This document shows, one piece after another, positions 7,380 to 17,100 of a DNA stretch of 64,000 nucleotides. The notes under the pieces were generated by a model. The model was given only the letters and a program-made list of their open reading frames with translations. It did not search any database and was not told where the DNA came from. The stretch covers positions 33,703-97,702 of the forward strand of contig NZ_JANSUY010000022.1 in the NCBI RefSeq assembly GCF_024741135.1. The letters run 5' to 3'. The stretch is from Aquiflexum gelatinilyticum (GTDB lineage: Bacteria > Bacteroidota > Bacteroidia > Cytophagales > Cyclobacteriaceae). How positions within the stretch are numbered: the first letter of the stretch is position 1; every line of letters starts with the position of its first letter. Both the position numbers and the translations under genes were made by a program.

Positions 7380-9323
7380 ATGGAAATAGCATATTTACAT
7401 CAATTTTTTCAGTTTCCTTTAATTAATAAGATTGGTTTCGTTTTGTTTACGAGTGTTACAAGTTTTTTAAATACTACAACGGTTTCGAATCCAAATGTCA
7501 AATTGATTATGGTTTTGGCCTTGCTGATTGCTGCTATTTTCATGTTTGTCAAAAATAAACCGAGAATGGATGCTGTGGGGGTAATTATGATTGCGGCCCT
7601 TCCAATCACTGGGATTATCACTGTAGAGGAAGCGCTCATTGGTTTTAGTGATCCCAATATTATCTTAATTGCTGTTTTGTTTGTAATGGGGGAAGGATTG
7701 GTCAGAACAGGGGTGGCAAGGAATGTTGGTGATTGGATCAATGAAAAGGCAGGAGGGAATGAAACAAAACTTCTTGTTTTATTGATGCTTGCTGTGGCGG
7801 GATTAGGTTCAGTGATGAGTTCCACGGCCATTGTTGCCATATTTATACCGGTAGTTTTTAGAATCTGCAGCAATACTGGAATTTCTCCGAGTCACCTCAT
7901 GATGCCTATGAGTTTTGCAGCACTGATCAGCGGGATGCTAACTTTGATTTCCACCGCTCCCAATTTGGTGGTGAATTCGGAACTTATCCGACAGGGTGAA
8001 AAGGGACTTGGTTTTTTTACCATAACTCCATTTGGTTTGGCGATTTTGGCTTTGGGGGTTGTTTACATGTTGTTTGCTAGAAAATGGCTCCCTGATAATG
8101 CAAGTAATTCCAACAAGAAGAAAAGAAAGCCCAATTTCAAGGACTGGATAAAAAAATATGAACTAATCGATAGGGAATACAGGGTCAAAATAATGCCTGA
8201 CTCTATTCTTTTAGGGTTTAAAATCAATGAATTGGATCTTAAACTAGATGGTTTAAAATTATTGGCTGTAGAAAGAAAAGAAGGAAGCAAGAATGTTTTT
8301 ATAAGGCCTACCAAGATTATGGATTTCTTGGTGGATGATATCTTGTTTTTGGATGTAAGAGTCCATGATGTTGACTTAAAAGGCCTTTCAGAAAAATATG
8401 GCGTCGAAAAAATCAATCTTTCAGGAGGAAAAGGTTATCTCACTTCCTTGTCCCAGGAATTGGGTATGATCGAAGCGATCATTCCTGCCGAATCGGATTT
8501 GATTGGGAAAACTGTTAAAGAAGCAAGGTTGAGATCTGAATCAGGATTAACAGTAATTGGACTTTGGAGGGGCAATCAGCCTATTTTAGAAGATTTTTTG
8601 GAAAAGCAGCTCAAGGTAGGGGATACAATTTTGATAGCCGGTTTTTGGGAAGATATCAAAAGGATGGGACTTGAGTCTGATGAACTTGTCCTTCTCAATT
8701 TGCCTGTGGAATTTGAAGAAGTCCTGCCTGCTGCAGATAAAGCCCGTCATGCTATTGTAATTTTGTTTTTGGTCGTCATGGCCATGGTGACGGGTATTTT
8801 GCCTAATGTCCATGCTGTAATTTTGGGTTGTCTTGCCATGGGATTTTTTAGGATTATTGATATGAACAGTGCGTATAATTCCATTTCATGGAAAAGCCTG
8901 GTTCTGATTGTGGGTATGATGCCGTTTTCAATTGCACTGCAAAGGACCGGCGGTGTTGAATTGGCTGCCGATGGTTTGATCAATCTTGTTGGTGAAAGTG
9001 CACCTTGGGTAGCCATTGCTGCATTGTTTTTTATTACAGCGGTTTTGGGGTTATTTATTTCAAATACTGCTACTGCAGTATTGATGGCTCCAATCGCCAT
9101 AGCTATGGCTTTTGATTTAGGACTTTCACCCTATCCTTTTGCCATGTCGGTGATATTGGCAGCCTCTTCTGCATTTATGACTCCTGTTTCTTCCCCTGTA
9201 AATACCTTGGTCGTAGGACCTGGGAATTATAAGTTTGGTGATTTTGTGAAGATAGGAGTGCCATTTACCATCATCGTTATGATCATTGCCGTTTTTCTGA
9301 TCCCTTTGATTTTGCCCTTTTAA
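7380..9323 (+). CDS. SLC13-family anion permease with cytosolic RCK_C (TrkA-C) domains
   Basis: The product is about 647 residues from the ATG at 7380. Membrane segments fill roughly the first 240 residues and again the last 190. The long soluble insert between them contains two TrkA-C-like modules, IMPDSILLGFKINELDL and AIIPAESDLIGKTVKEAR. This layout is typical of bacterial SLC13/DASS members annotated as citrate, sulfate or dicarboxylate carriers. SSTAIVAIFIPV and SNTATAVLMAPIA resemble the paired SNT substrate and sodium motifs of the family. The substrate cannot be chosen from sequence. The gene overlaps the convergent VOC gene by four bases. Confidence 0.88.
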   Translation: MEIAYLHQFFQFPLINKIGFVLFTSVTSFLNTTTVSNPNVKLIMVLALLIAAIFMFVKNKPRMDAVGVIMIAALPITGIITVEEALIGFSDPNIILIAVLFVMGEGLVRTGVARNVGDWINEKAGGNETKLLVLLMLAVAGLGSVMSSTAIVAIFIPVVFRICSNTGISPSHLMMPMSFAALISGMLTLISTAPNLVVNSELIRQGEKGLGFFTITPFGLAILALGVVYMLFARKWLPDNASNSNKKKRKPNFKDWIKKYELIDREYRVKIMPDSILLGFKINELDLKLDGLKLLAVERKEGSKNVFIRPTKIMDFLVDDILFLDVRVHDVDLKGLSEKYGVEKINLSGGKGYLTSLSQELGMIEAIIPAESDLIGKTVKEARLRSESGLTVIGLWRGNQPILEDFLEKQLKVGDTILIAGFWEDIKRMGLESDELVLLNLPVEFEEVLPAADKARHAIVILFLVVMAMVTGILPNVHAVILGCLAMGFFRIIDMNSAYNSISWKSLVLIVGMMPFSIALQRTGGVELAADGLINLVGESAPWVAIAALFFITAVLGLFISNTATAVLMAPIAIAMAFDLGLSPYPFAMSVILAASSAFMTPVSSPVNTLVVGPGNYKFGDFVKIGVPFTIIVMIIAVFLIPLILPF

Positions 9324-10003
9324 TCATTAAAAATAAAAAATCCCAAACCTCCGGGATCGCGGATGATGATATTGTCTACGATACCTTCTTTGTTAAAATA
9401 GGTAATTTCCTCTGTGATCGGTATTTTTAAAGTCCTGATTTTGGAGATGATTTCTGGATTGTTTTTCCCGTTGAAATAAGTCAGTGAAGGATTGAAAAAC
9501 AGATGGGGACAGGAATTCGGTTTCATCAAAGTAATTGTAAATCCATGGTTGGCCAATGAGAAAAAACCACCTTCCAACGTACCAAAAACCAACTCAAATC
9601 CGATGGCCTGATAGATTTCAAATGATTTTTTTGGATCGATTGACTCTAGGCTGATTCCCATATAATTTCCCAAAACACTGTAAGAAGCTTCTTTATCGCT
9701 GCATACTAATTCAGGAATTCTTTCGATCAAATATATCCAAACCCCATTACCATCTGAAATCAGATACCCTTCTTTGATTTGGATGACTTTTGTGATGGAT
9801 TCTAGTTTTTTGATTTCTTCTTTCCAAGTTTTCTTAAAAAATTTAAATCCTGACCTTGAATACCTATCCGGACTGATTTCTATAAAGGATTTTCCATCAG
9901 TCATAAAGATTGGATTTTCAGAAACCTGAGAGAATCCAAGTTTTAGATAAAAATCAATGCTAGAACTTAAATGTGGTGTTGGAGTAAGGATCAATGCTTG
10001 CAT
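9320..10003 (-). CDS. two-domain VOC (glyoxalase/bleomycin-resistance fold) protein
   Basis: The 227-residue protein holds two vicinal-oxygen-chelate modules. The first begins ALILTPTPHLSSSIDFYLKLGF; the second includes ISLESIDPKKSFEIYQAIGF and ends IIIRDPGGLGFFIF, close to the usual DPxGN signature. VOC proteins bind a metal or small molecule in a cleft between paired modules, and uses include glyoxalase, dioxygenase and antibiotic binding. The usual metal-binding His and Glu are not all apparent, so it may only bind a ligand. Its stop overlaps the SLC13 stop. It heads a run of minus-strand genes without being tightly linked to them. Confidence 0.75.
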   Translation of the reverse strand: MQALILTPTPHLSSSIDFYLKLGFSQVSENPIFMTDGKSFIEISPDRYSRSGFKFFKKTWKEEIKKLESITKVIQIKEGYLISDGNGVWIYLIERIPELVCSDKEASYSVLGNYMGISLESIDPKKSFEIYQAIGFELVFGTLEGGFFSLANHGFTITLMKPNSCPHLFFNPSLTYFNGKNNPEIISKIRTLKIPITEEITYFNKEGIVDNIIIRDPGGLGFFIFND

Positions 10004-10027
10004 AAAAAAGGAATGTTGTACTGGATT

Positions 10028-10576
10028 TTAACCAGCGTTTTCATAGGCTTTCCTTAACCAATCAAAGACTTCTTGGTCTATGTCATTGATTTGGGTCAGG
10101 TTGATTTTGTGCGTACACATGGCATTGCCGCTTGGGAGGAGTTTTCCACTTGGTTCCTGACCTTTGAGATTGATCCCAATTTCAAACCTCGTCTTTGTGA
10201 CAGGGTGAAGCAAAGCAAATTGTTTTTTCCTTCGCAAGCTGACATTTGCCATTTTTGGTGAAATTTCAATATCATCTCCAAATTTGGAGATTTCCTCAAT
10301 CAACCTGTCATAAACAGGTCTAAAGTGCTCTTTCCCTTTGTATTGGCTGTCTATCAGGTCATCTTTATTCTCGAAAGAACCGGCGTCTGTTGCCAATGTT
10401 TTTAATGCGATCAGGTTGGCAAAACCATGGGTTAATCCCAATTCCTCTTTGAGGTGCTTCATGATCTGACCATGTTTTACGAAATTGAGCTTTTTGACTT
10501 CGTCTACCCATTGCGGCAGCGTTTTTCCTGTGTTTTTGTAAAGGTTTTCCAACATTGTCTGTTCTGCTTTATCCAT
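10028..10576 (-). CDS. DUF4287/DUF5655 domain protein
   Basis: The 182-residue protein has two recognisable parts. Residues 1-70 (ENLYKNTGKTLPQWVDEVKK and GLTHGFANLIA) match DUF4287. Residues 75-182 match DUF5655, with VYDRLIEEISKFGDDIEISPK and the strand pair VSLRRKKQFALLHPV. This pairing is common in soil bacteria and DUF5655 is related to predicted transport or nucleic acid-binding domains, but no biochemical role is known to me. It lies 17 bases downstream of the DUF4199 gene and probably shares its transcript. Confidence 0.8.
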   Translation of the reverse strand: MDKAEQTMLENLYKNTGKTLPQWVDEVKKLNFVKHGQIMKHLKEELGLTHGFANLIALKTLATDAGSFENKDDLIDSQYKGKEHFRPVYDRLIEEISKFGDDIEISPKMANVSLRRKKQFALLHPVTKTRFEIGINLKGQEPSGKLLPSGNAMCTHKINLTQINDIDQEVFDWLRKAYENAG

Positions 10577-10593
10577 GGTTTTCTGGGTTTAAA

Positions 10594-11070
10594 TTATTTT
10601 TTCATGATAAAAATTGAAACAATTGCTGTTGTAACCAATCCCATTATTGGCGCTCCGATCAATCCTTGGATGATGTAACTTTCAAGGTTGAAATATGCTT
10701 CTGCCGCTTCCTGTGTTGTTTTTCCAGAAGAAACTCCATAAGCTATGGCATTTTGGAAATAATCCGGAGTTATGAAGGTCGAGGTAATATATTGGGTCAA
10801 CGGACTGAGGACTGTGACAAATACTGTGATGATCAAACCGCTTATAAAACCTTGTAAATAGGTCATTTTGCCATGATAAAAATTTTTCCTTTTATCCATT
10901 AATCCAAAAACATAAACAGCAATAGCCGGAATGGCGATAAAATTGGTGTATATGACGTGTTTGTCAATGTGGGCGTCATGCAATCCAACGGCTTTTTCCA
11001 ATAACATCCAAAGCAGGGACATTATGGCAAAGATGATTGCCCATTTGATTTCAATTTTGATGTTTTTCAT
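10594..11070 (-). CDS. DUF4199 integral membrane protein
   Basis: From the ATG at 11068-11070 the protein has 158 residues; a TTG nine codons upstream gives a less likely start. Four membrane segments can be seen: IEIKWAIIFAIMSLLWMLL, the segment at VIYTNFIAIPAIAVYVFGL, GFISGLIITVFVTVLSPL and LIGAPIMGLVTTAIVSIFI. Between the last two lies the loop with EAAEAYFNLESY. This is the DUF4199 pattern, a Bacteroidota-specific inner-membrane family without known function. DKRKNFYHGKMTYLQGF in the middle loop is characteristic. The gene precedes the DUF4287 gene on the same strand. Confidence 0.8.
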   Translation of the reverse strand: MKNIKIEIKWAIIFAIMSLLWMLLEKAVGLHDAHIDKHVIYTNFIAIPAIAVYVFGLMDKRKNFYHGKMTYLQGFISGLIITVFVTVLSPLTQYITSTFITPDYFQNAIAYGVSSGKTTQEAAEAYFNLESYIIQGLIGAPIMGLVTTAIVSIFIMKK

Positions 11071-11200
11071 ATAGCCGGAGTTTGGGTTTTGTGGCAAATG
11101 TCCAAAATCAGGACATGTACAATGAAAATTTAAAAAATTTAATTTTGTATAAAAAAAATCGAGAGGATAATTTTAACGAAAACTAGTTAATTATATAAAA

Positions 11201-11602
11201 TTATTTGGCTTTCATTTTGTTTCCTTTGGAATCATGTGTGACTTCGGCTAAGCCAAGTCTTTCCATCAAAGGAGGAATATACATTCCGAATCGTCCACGC
11301 AAGCCTTTTTTTAACCCATACCAGCCACCGATTGGATTGGATTCAGAGCGGCCCCAAGCTTCAACTGTACCTTCTTTGGCAGGTTTTTGTTCGTCTGCGC
11401 TTCCCAATTCTATCCAATCACCATTCGATTTAAGCATTTGGTGTAGGTCATTTAAGCATCGGAAATCATATAAAAGTGTTGTTTTTCCTACAACACATAC
11501 GATGACTTCTTTACCTTCTTTGACATCCAAATACATTTCATATTCAGATGTCAGTGGGGGAGTTTTAAGTTTCCAAGGGTTGTTTTTTGTGCCTTCTTCC
11601 AT
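11201..11602 (-). CDS. conserved hypothetical protein, 133 residues
   Basis: I recognise this as a conserved bacterial family but cannot name a function. It has no signal peptide or membrane segment. Visible blocks are NNPWKLKTPPLTSEYEMY, a strand VIVCVVGKTTLLYDFRCLND and a glycine-rich end GGWYGLKKGLRGRFGMYIPP. The sequence GSADEQKPAKEGTVEAWG is charged and probably loops out. Compactness and clear homology-like blocks support a real gene. It starts at an ATG at 11600-11602 and stands alone, with an AT-rich spacer of about 130 bases on each side. Confidence 0.7.
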   Translation of the reverse strand: MEEGTKNNPWKLKTPPLTSEYEMYLDVKEGKEVIVCVVGKTTLLYDFRCLNDLHQMLKSNGDWIELGSADEQKPAKEGTVEAWGRSESNPIGGWYGLKKGLRGRFGMYIPPLMERLGLAEVTHDSKGNKMKAK

Positions 11603-11729
11603 TTTGGGTCTTTTCTAGTGGTTTAATCCAATGAACTTAAATGAATTAAAAACCGGATTGATGGCTATTGGTACCTTTTTTTTCCTATTTTGAATATTTG
11701 TTAACGAAAGATATCCTTAAACACTAATA

Positions 11730-12506
11730 TCAAAAGTCATATTTGATGTTCTCAGGAAGTTTTTCAACCACCAACTTCATCCATTCTCCATTGACTTTGA
11801 TGACCACGATATTGTTGTCTTTGTCGTAAAACATGGTGCCGTTTTCACTTTCTTTTAGTGCTTTGTGATTGACATATTTAGCGCTTTCTTCAAAATTCAC
11901 TTCTGCATCGCCTTTTGGTTCTTCTTCTCTCAAATCCTCTTTGCCAATGTTTCCCAAGGTAAGTGTGTTGGACAGTTTCAAAGAACCATAAAATATTGCC
12001 TTGTCCCTGCTAAAAAGAAAGGAATGTTGCCTGACATCTGAACCAATCCTAAACCAATTATAAGCAAGTTCTGAATGGTTGTATTCTGTTCCGTAATAAT
12101 ACAGTTCAGCTACCGGTTTATCATTTTCGACATGCTTGTTGAGCAACAGGGTAATACGGGATTTGTCATCTTTGGCATATCCTTCAAAAACATGGAATCC
12201 CCACCTTTTTCTATTTCTTTCTATCTCATTTCCACGGACCTGTATCATGTATGGTGTGCTGAGGATACCATTTACCGTGGTGTAAATTGGCGTAAGCTTG
12301 GGATCGAAACCAAAATTATAGCCCCGAAATTGCCAATTTGCCCAAGTGGTATCAATATCAGAATAGAGTTCTGTTCGGAAATTATTGGAATTTTCCGAAG
12401 CTTTTTCAAGTTTGAAGTATTTGCTTCGGTCAATTTTAGAAGAGGTTTGAGCAAAGGAAATGTGCATCACAAATGCGAATAGGATTAACAATAGGAAGGA
12501 TTTCAT
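11730..12506 (-). CDS. secreted protein of unknown function
   Basis: The ATG at 12504-12506 gives 258 residues and opens directly with a signal peptide (MKSFLLLILFAFVMHISFAQ). A frame 14 codons longer exists but would bury the signal. The mature part is rich in beta strands, with WQFRGYNFGFDPKLTPIYTT and IDTTWANWQFRG near the N-terminus, and ends with a short repeat-like strand pair around NNIVVIKVNGEWMKLVVEK. No enzyme motif was found. It is probably periplasmic or surface-exposed. The neighbouring upstream gene on the same strand is the MBL-fold hydrolase, about 135 bases away. Confidence 0.72.
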   Translation of the reverse strand: MKSFLLLILFAFVMHISFAQTSSKIDRSKYFKLEKASENSNNFRTELYSDIDTTWANWQFRGYNFGFDPKLTPIYTTVNGILSTPYMIQVRGNEIERNRKRWGFHVFEGYAKDDKSRITLLLNKHVENDKPVAELYYYGTEYNHSELAYNWFRIGSDVRQHSFLFSRDKAIFYGSLKLSNTLTLGNIGKEDLREEEPKGDAEVNFEESAKYVNHKALKESENGTMFYDKDNNIVVIKVNGEWMKLVVEKLPENIKYDF

Positions 12507-12641
12507 AAGATGGGTTTTAAATTTTCTAATTAAGATAGGATATACCATTCGAAATTCTCAAAAAATCATATACAATTAAGCTCAAGGCTTAATTTGTGAA
12601 CTACAAAAAAATAAATGCTTTCTTATTTATAAAAAATAAAA

Positions 12642-13718
12642 TCAATTGAGAAGAAGATTTTTCCCAACCACAGGCTCAACCAATTTTCCTTTGATAGATT
12701 CTTTATTGGATACCAAGACATCCCAAGGTTCCATCCTAGGTTCATCTGAAAGGTTAAAAGTGCCAAAATGCATGGGGACAAAATATTTCCCTTCCAAGGT
12801 ATTGAATGCATCAATTGCGTCTTTTGGGCTGATATGGGCTTGGTGCATAAACCACTCCGGCTTGTAAGCCCCGACTCCCATCAGGCAAAAATCAGGTGTT
12901 CCAAGGGTATTTTTGATGTCTTCAAAATGCTCACCTTTACCGCTATCTCCCATAAAGAAAATGGACTGATCTCCGTTTTGGATGTAAAAACCTCCCCAAA
13001 GACTCTTGTTTTCATCAGTCAGCCATCGCCTGGACCAATGCCTACTCGGAACATAGGTGATCGTCAGACCACTATCCAAAAGCGAATACTGTTGATACCA
13101 TCCTGCTTCTTCGATTTCATGACCGTTGGTCCAACCTTTAATTACACTTTCAAGACCCAAACCTGTCAGGATTTTCAGGGAAGGATTGGCGTTGGTCAGG
13201 TATTTAATCGAGTTTTCATCACAATGGTCCCGATGATTATGCGACAATAGGATATAATCGAGTTTGGGCATTTTTTCCAAAGGAAACGGCAAAGGGCTCT
13301 CTCTTTTCAGAAAAGTATTATCGATGAGAAGCGGATCTGTTAGGAAAACTTTTCCTTGGATTCTCATCAGGTACGAAGCATGTCCCAACCAAATAAGGTA
13401 GTCTTCTTGACCAAGAAAGACAGTGGAATCGAATTCCACTGTCAAAAACCTGGTTTCTGCTTTCTTCTCTGCTTTCTGTGGATTTTTGCTAGTTTGCCAT
13501 TTCAATACATCTCCAAAACTTGATTCAAATGGCTGGTACAGATTTACAAATCTTCCATTGTCATCCAATGGATTTCCTTTCCAGTCATCATTGGGTTTGA
13601 TGGTAGTAAGTTGTGGATTTGAGGTGAATTTAGGTTTCATAGGTGCATCATCTTCATTTTTTAGGAAAATGAAAATCAATGGAATCAGTAAAACCAGAAG
13701 GTAGGATTTCTTTTTCAT
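12642..13718 (-). CDS. MBL-fold metal-dependent hydrolase (UlaG/NAPE-PLD-like)
   Basis: A 358-residue protein with an N-terminal membrane anchor (SYLLVLLIPLIFIFL) and a metallo-beta-lactamase domain. Metal ligands appear in LSHNHRDHCDENS (HxHxDH), RHWSRR, FMGDSGKG and the late PMHFGTF. The arrangement, with WLGHASYLMRI before the first strand, matches the Lactamase_B_2 group that includes NAPE-hydrolysing phospholipase D and UlaG-type lactonases. Being anchored in the membrane it may act on a lipid phosphodiester, but the substrate is not shown by sequence. The small acyl-carrier-like gene lies 36 bases upstream on the same strand. Confidence 0.85.
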   Translation of the reverse strand: MKKKSYLLVLLIPLIFIFLKNEDDAPMKPKFTSNPQLTTIKPNDDWKGNPLDDNGRFVNLYQPFESSFGDVLKWQTSKNPQKAEKKAETRFLTVEFDSTVFLGQEDYLIWLGHASYLMRIQGKVFLTDPLLIDNTFLKRESPLPFPLEKMPKLDYILLSHNHRDHCDENSIKYLTNANPSLKILTGLGLESVIKGWTNGHEIEEAGWYQQYSLLDSGLTITYVPSRHWSRRWLTDENKSLWGGFYIQNGDQSIFFMGDSGKGEHFEDIKNTLGTPDFCLMGVGAYKPEWFMHQAHISPKDAIDAFNTLEGKYFVPMHFGTFNLSDEPRMEPWDVLVSNKESIKGKLVEPVVGKNLLLN

Positions 13719-13754
13719 TGCTTCATTGACCCAACAGCTTAACTGAAGGAAAGT

Positions 13755-13988
13755 TTATGCTGCCAATAATTCCTGAAGCAATTCAGATGGGGTTTCTAAA
13801 AGTGCTATTTTTTCTTCTTCCAGGATTTTGTTGAGTTCAAGTTCCAACTCGAAGATCAAGCCATCCACATAGACTTTGTCCATGTGGAGTTCTTTGTAAA
13901 AATTAGCCGACTTTTGTTTTCCTGACAATGGGATGCCATAGCTTCGGAATACACCGATCGCCTTTTTCATGTTTGAAATTTTGTTCAT
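13755..13988 (-). CDS. acyl-carrier-like small protein lacking the phosphopantetheine serine
   Basis: From the ATG at 13986-13988 the product has 77 residues, the size of an acyl carrier protein. Its second half, FYKELHMDKVYVDGLIFELE followed by LELNKI and a final helix TPSELLQELLAA, aligns by eye with helix II and helix IV of ACPs. At the position of the Asp-Ser-Leu attachment site it reads Asp-Lys-Val, so it cannot carry phosphopantetheine if the alignment is right. The strand continues to the MBL hydrolase, 36 bases away. The ACP relation is an inference from length and pattern, and a chance helical protein remains possible. Confidence 0.5.
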   Translation of the reverse strand: MNKISNMKKAIGVFRSYGIPLSGKQKSANFYKELHMDKVYVDGLIFELELELNKILEEEKIALLETPSELLQELLAA

Positions 13989-14126
13989 GGTGGGTAGAGG
14001 TTTTAAATAATAATTGGTTTGTTTATATTTTTTCAATTCAAAGTCTTACACACATTCTAAGCTGGAATTCCGATAACTTGTTCTCTCTATGAAATTTTTT
14101 ACTTTTTAATCAACAATTTTCACTGA

Positions 14127-14173
14127 ATTGCGGTCACTGTTTTTCTGAAAACTGATCCCTGAAATACTGCTTA
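14127..14173. repeat. ACTG-type short-period repeat at the RND pump gene end
   Basis: Imperfect units of about seven to eight bases built on ACTG run up to the pump gene, for example CTGAAAACTGATCC and ACTGCTTACTGAA. The pump stop codon (14171-14173) lies inside the last unit. The same family occurs at 31453-31534. Confidence 0.6.
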
Positions 14174-17100
14174 CTGAATTCTAGGTGGTAATAACTTATA
14201 GACAACCGGGGTCACGATCCTAGATAAGACAGTCGAACTGATCAATCCCCCTATGAGCACTATTGCAAGAGGTGATATCAACGGGTTAGTTGACCAAGCG
14301 ATTGGCATCAGGCCGCCAATAGCAGTAAGGGTGGTCAATACTATCGGTAAAAACCTAATTTCTCCCGCTTCCCGTATGGCTGCGTCGAGTGACTTTCCTT
14401 CTGCCCGGAGTTGGTTGGTAAAGTCTACAAGCAAAATAGAATTCTTCACCTCAATTCCTGCCAAAGCGATCAAACCGATGATCGCAACGAATGATAGCGA
14501 GTTTCCGGTAATCCATAAGGCCGCCAACGCACCGACCATTCCCAACGGAATCACGGATAATACGATGATTGTACTCTTAAAGGTTTTAAATAACAATATC
14601 AAAACTGCGATGAAGAGGAAAACCGTAACGATAATCACCGTCTGAAAACCGCCAAAAGACTCTTCTCTTGTCTCGGCTTCGCCTGCCATTTTGAAATTAT
14701 AACCTTCCGGCATGGTAACTTTTTCTACTTTGGCACTTACTTCATTGATAACCCTATCTGCCAAAAAACCCTCTTGCACAAAAGCCGTGACGGAAACTGT
14801 ACGGGTTTTGTTGTAGTGGCTGATGAGAAGCGGGGAACTTTCAAATTCCAGATCTGCAATCTGCTCAATGGGAATGGCGGCACCTTGATTGTTGTTTATA
14901 AAAAGTTTGTTAAAACTTATTAAAGAGGCCCTTTCTTCCTTTGGACTGGTGACAATGATCTCTTTTTGGTCACCGTTGGCATCAGAATAGGAACCCAATT
15001 TCAGTCCTGCTACAGCTAACCTTACTGTGCGGTCTACTTCCATGATGTTGATTCCCAAAGACCTTGCTTTTTCTTTTTGGATTGCGACTTTGATGTCAGT
15101 TTTAAGATTGCTGACAGGATTGTTGATATAGATGGTTCCTGGAGTTTCCTGAATCAGTTTTTCAACTTTAGCGGAAATGACCCTTAGACTATCGAGGTTT
15201 TCTCCGGAAAGGCGCACTTCAACAGGTGCTGTAACCGGGGGCCCCTGTTCAAAGTTTTTGACTTCAATTTTTGCCCCAGGAAAAGTGTTGAACTGGCTTC
15301 TGAGGGATTCTGTAATCCTGACTTTTTCTTTTACTGAGGAATTGGGGTCCAACTGTACAAAAATCTGCGCAAAATCAGTCCTTTCATTTTCCGGAATTAC
15401 GTTGTAATAAATCCTTGGATTTCCTTTTCCCACATTGGTGGAGAAAAATTGGATTTCAGGAATGTCTTTAAGGACTGCTTCCACTTTTTTTGTAACCGCA
15501 TCAGTTTCTCCGATTTTGGTTTGGATCGGAGTGATGATGTTGACCAGGAATTGTGGCTTTTCTGAAGCAGGAAAAAGGCTGAAGCCAATAACAGGAAACA
15601 AAGCCATTGATGAAGCGAATACAACAAGAGCAATGACTAAGGTTTGAACTGGTTTTCTTAAAGATCTTTCTAACAGAGGAGCATAACTTACAGAAATCGC
15701 TTTTTGTAGTGACCGCAAGAATAGATTTCCCTGATGGCCTTCAACATGTTCTTTCAAAATTCTGCTCGAAAGGAAGGGAATTATTGTAAGAGAAACAAAC
15801 ATCGATGCCAATACACTAGTAATGACAGCTATTGGAAGACTTCTGATGAAATCTCCTGAACCTTCCGGAAGGAAAACCAAAGGCATGAAGGCAATGATCA
15901 ATGTGATGGTACAACCTATTACAGACAGACCGATCTGTTTGGTCCCCAACAGCGTAGCTTCCATCCTTGAATGCCCTTCCCGAATCCAACGCTCAATATT
16001 TTCAACAACGACGATGCTGTCATCTACCAATAAGCCGAGGGCTACTACAAGTCCGACAATACTCAACTGATTGAGGCTATACCCTAAGGCATTGAGCAAA
16101 ACCAAACCTATCGCTAATGATAGCGGTATGGATATCATGACTATTGCAGCTGCACGACCGCCGAGAGGCAGCAAAGTGATGGAAACCAAAAGAATCGCAA
16201 TGACAAAGTCAAAACCTAGCCCGCCCAATCTTTTGTTGACAAATTCAGCTTGATCAAAAGCCAAAACCATGTCAATATTGGAAGGAAGGCTGGTTTTGAA
16301 TTTTTCCAATACTGGAAGGTATTGCTCCTGAACCTGAGAAATATTACTGCCTTCTTTTAGTGCAGCGTTGACAAAAACTGTCCTGTATCCATTCAATCTA
16401 GTGATGTGTTTGTTTTCCTCATAGTCAAAATGGACGTCAGCAATATCCTTGAGAGCCACATTTCTTCCTTGGAAAGCAATGACCTGCGTATTGGCGATTT
16501 CCTCGAGGTCTTTATAATCTCCGGAGGTTTTTACATTGAAAGCCTTGTTTCCTGCCTCAATAGTTCCACCGGGAATATTACCAATTTCACTTTGGATGCT
16601 CCCGAGTACTGCCTGGACAGGAATGTTCATTCGGGCCATTTGGTCTAAGTGAAGGTCTATCCTGACTATTTCGTTGGGAAGCCCAAAGATTTCTACTTCC
16701 TTGAGGGCATTGACTTTTTCAAGTTCTTCCTGTAACCTTTCGGCATATTTCTTCAGGTTTTCTCTGGAACTGTTTTCACTTATCAGTCCAATCTGAAGGA
16801 TGTTGACATTGGAAGGTGAAACCTTATTGACATCTATGCTATATATGTCCTGAGGCAATTCATTCCTCATACTGTTGATTTCACGGACGAGTTCTTGATA
16901 CTTGTCATTCACATTTGACTCATATTTGTAATCCACATTGAGCACTGCAACACCGTCAGAAATGGTGGTTTTGATTTTCTTAATATCCTCAAGGGCATAG
17001 ATTCTTTTTTCTAAAGGGTCCACCACCAACTCTTCCATATCTGCAGGGCTAGTTCCCGGATATACTACAATTACAGGAAATTGCGGTCCGTCAGTAGCAG

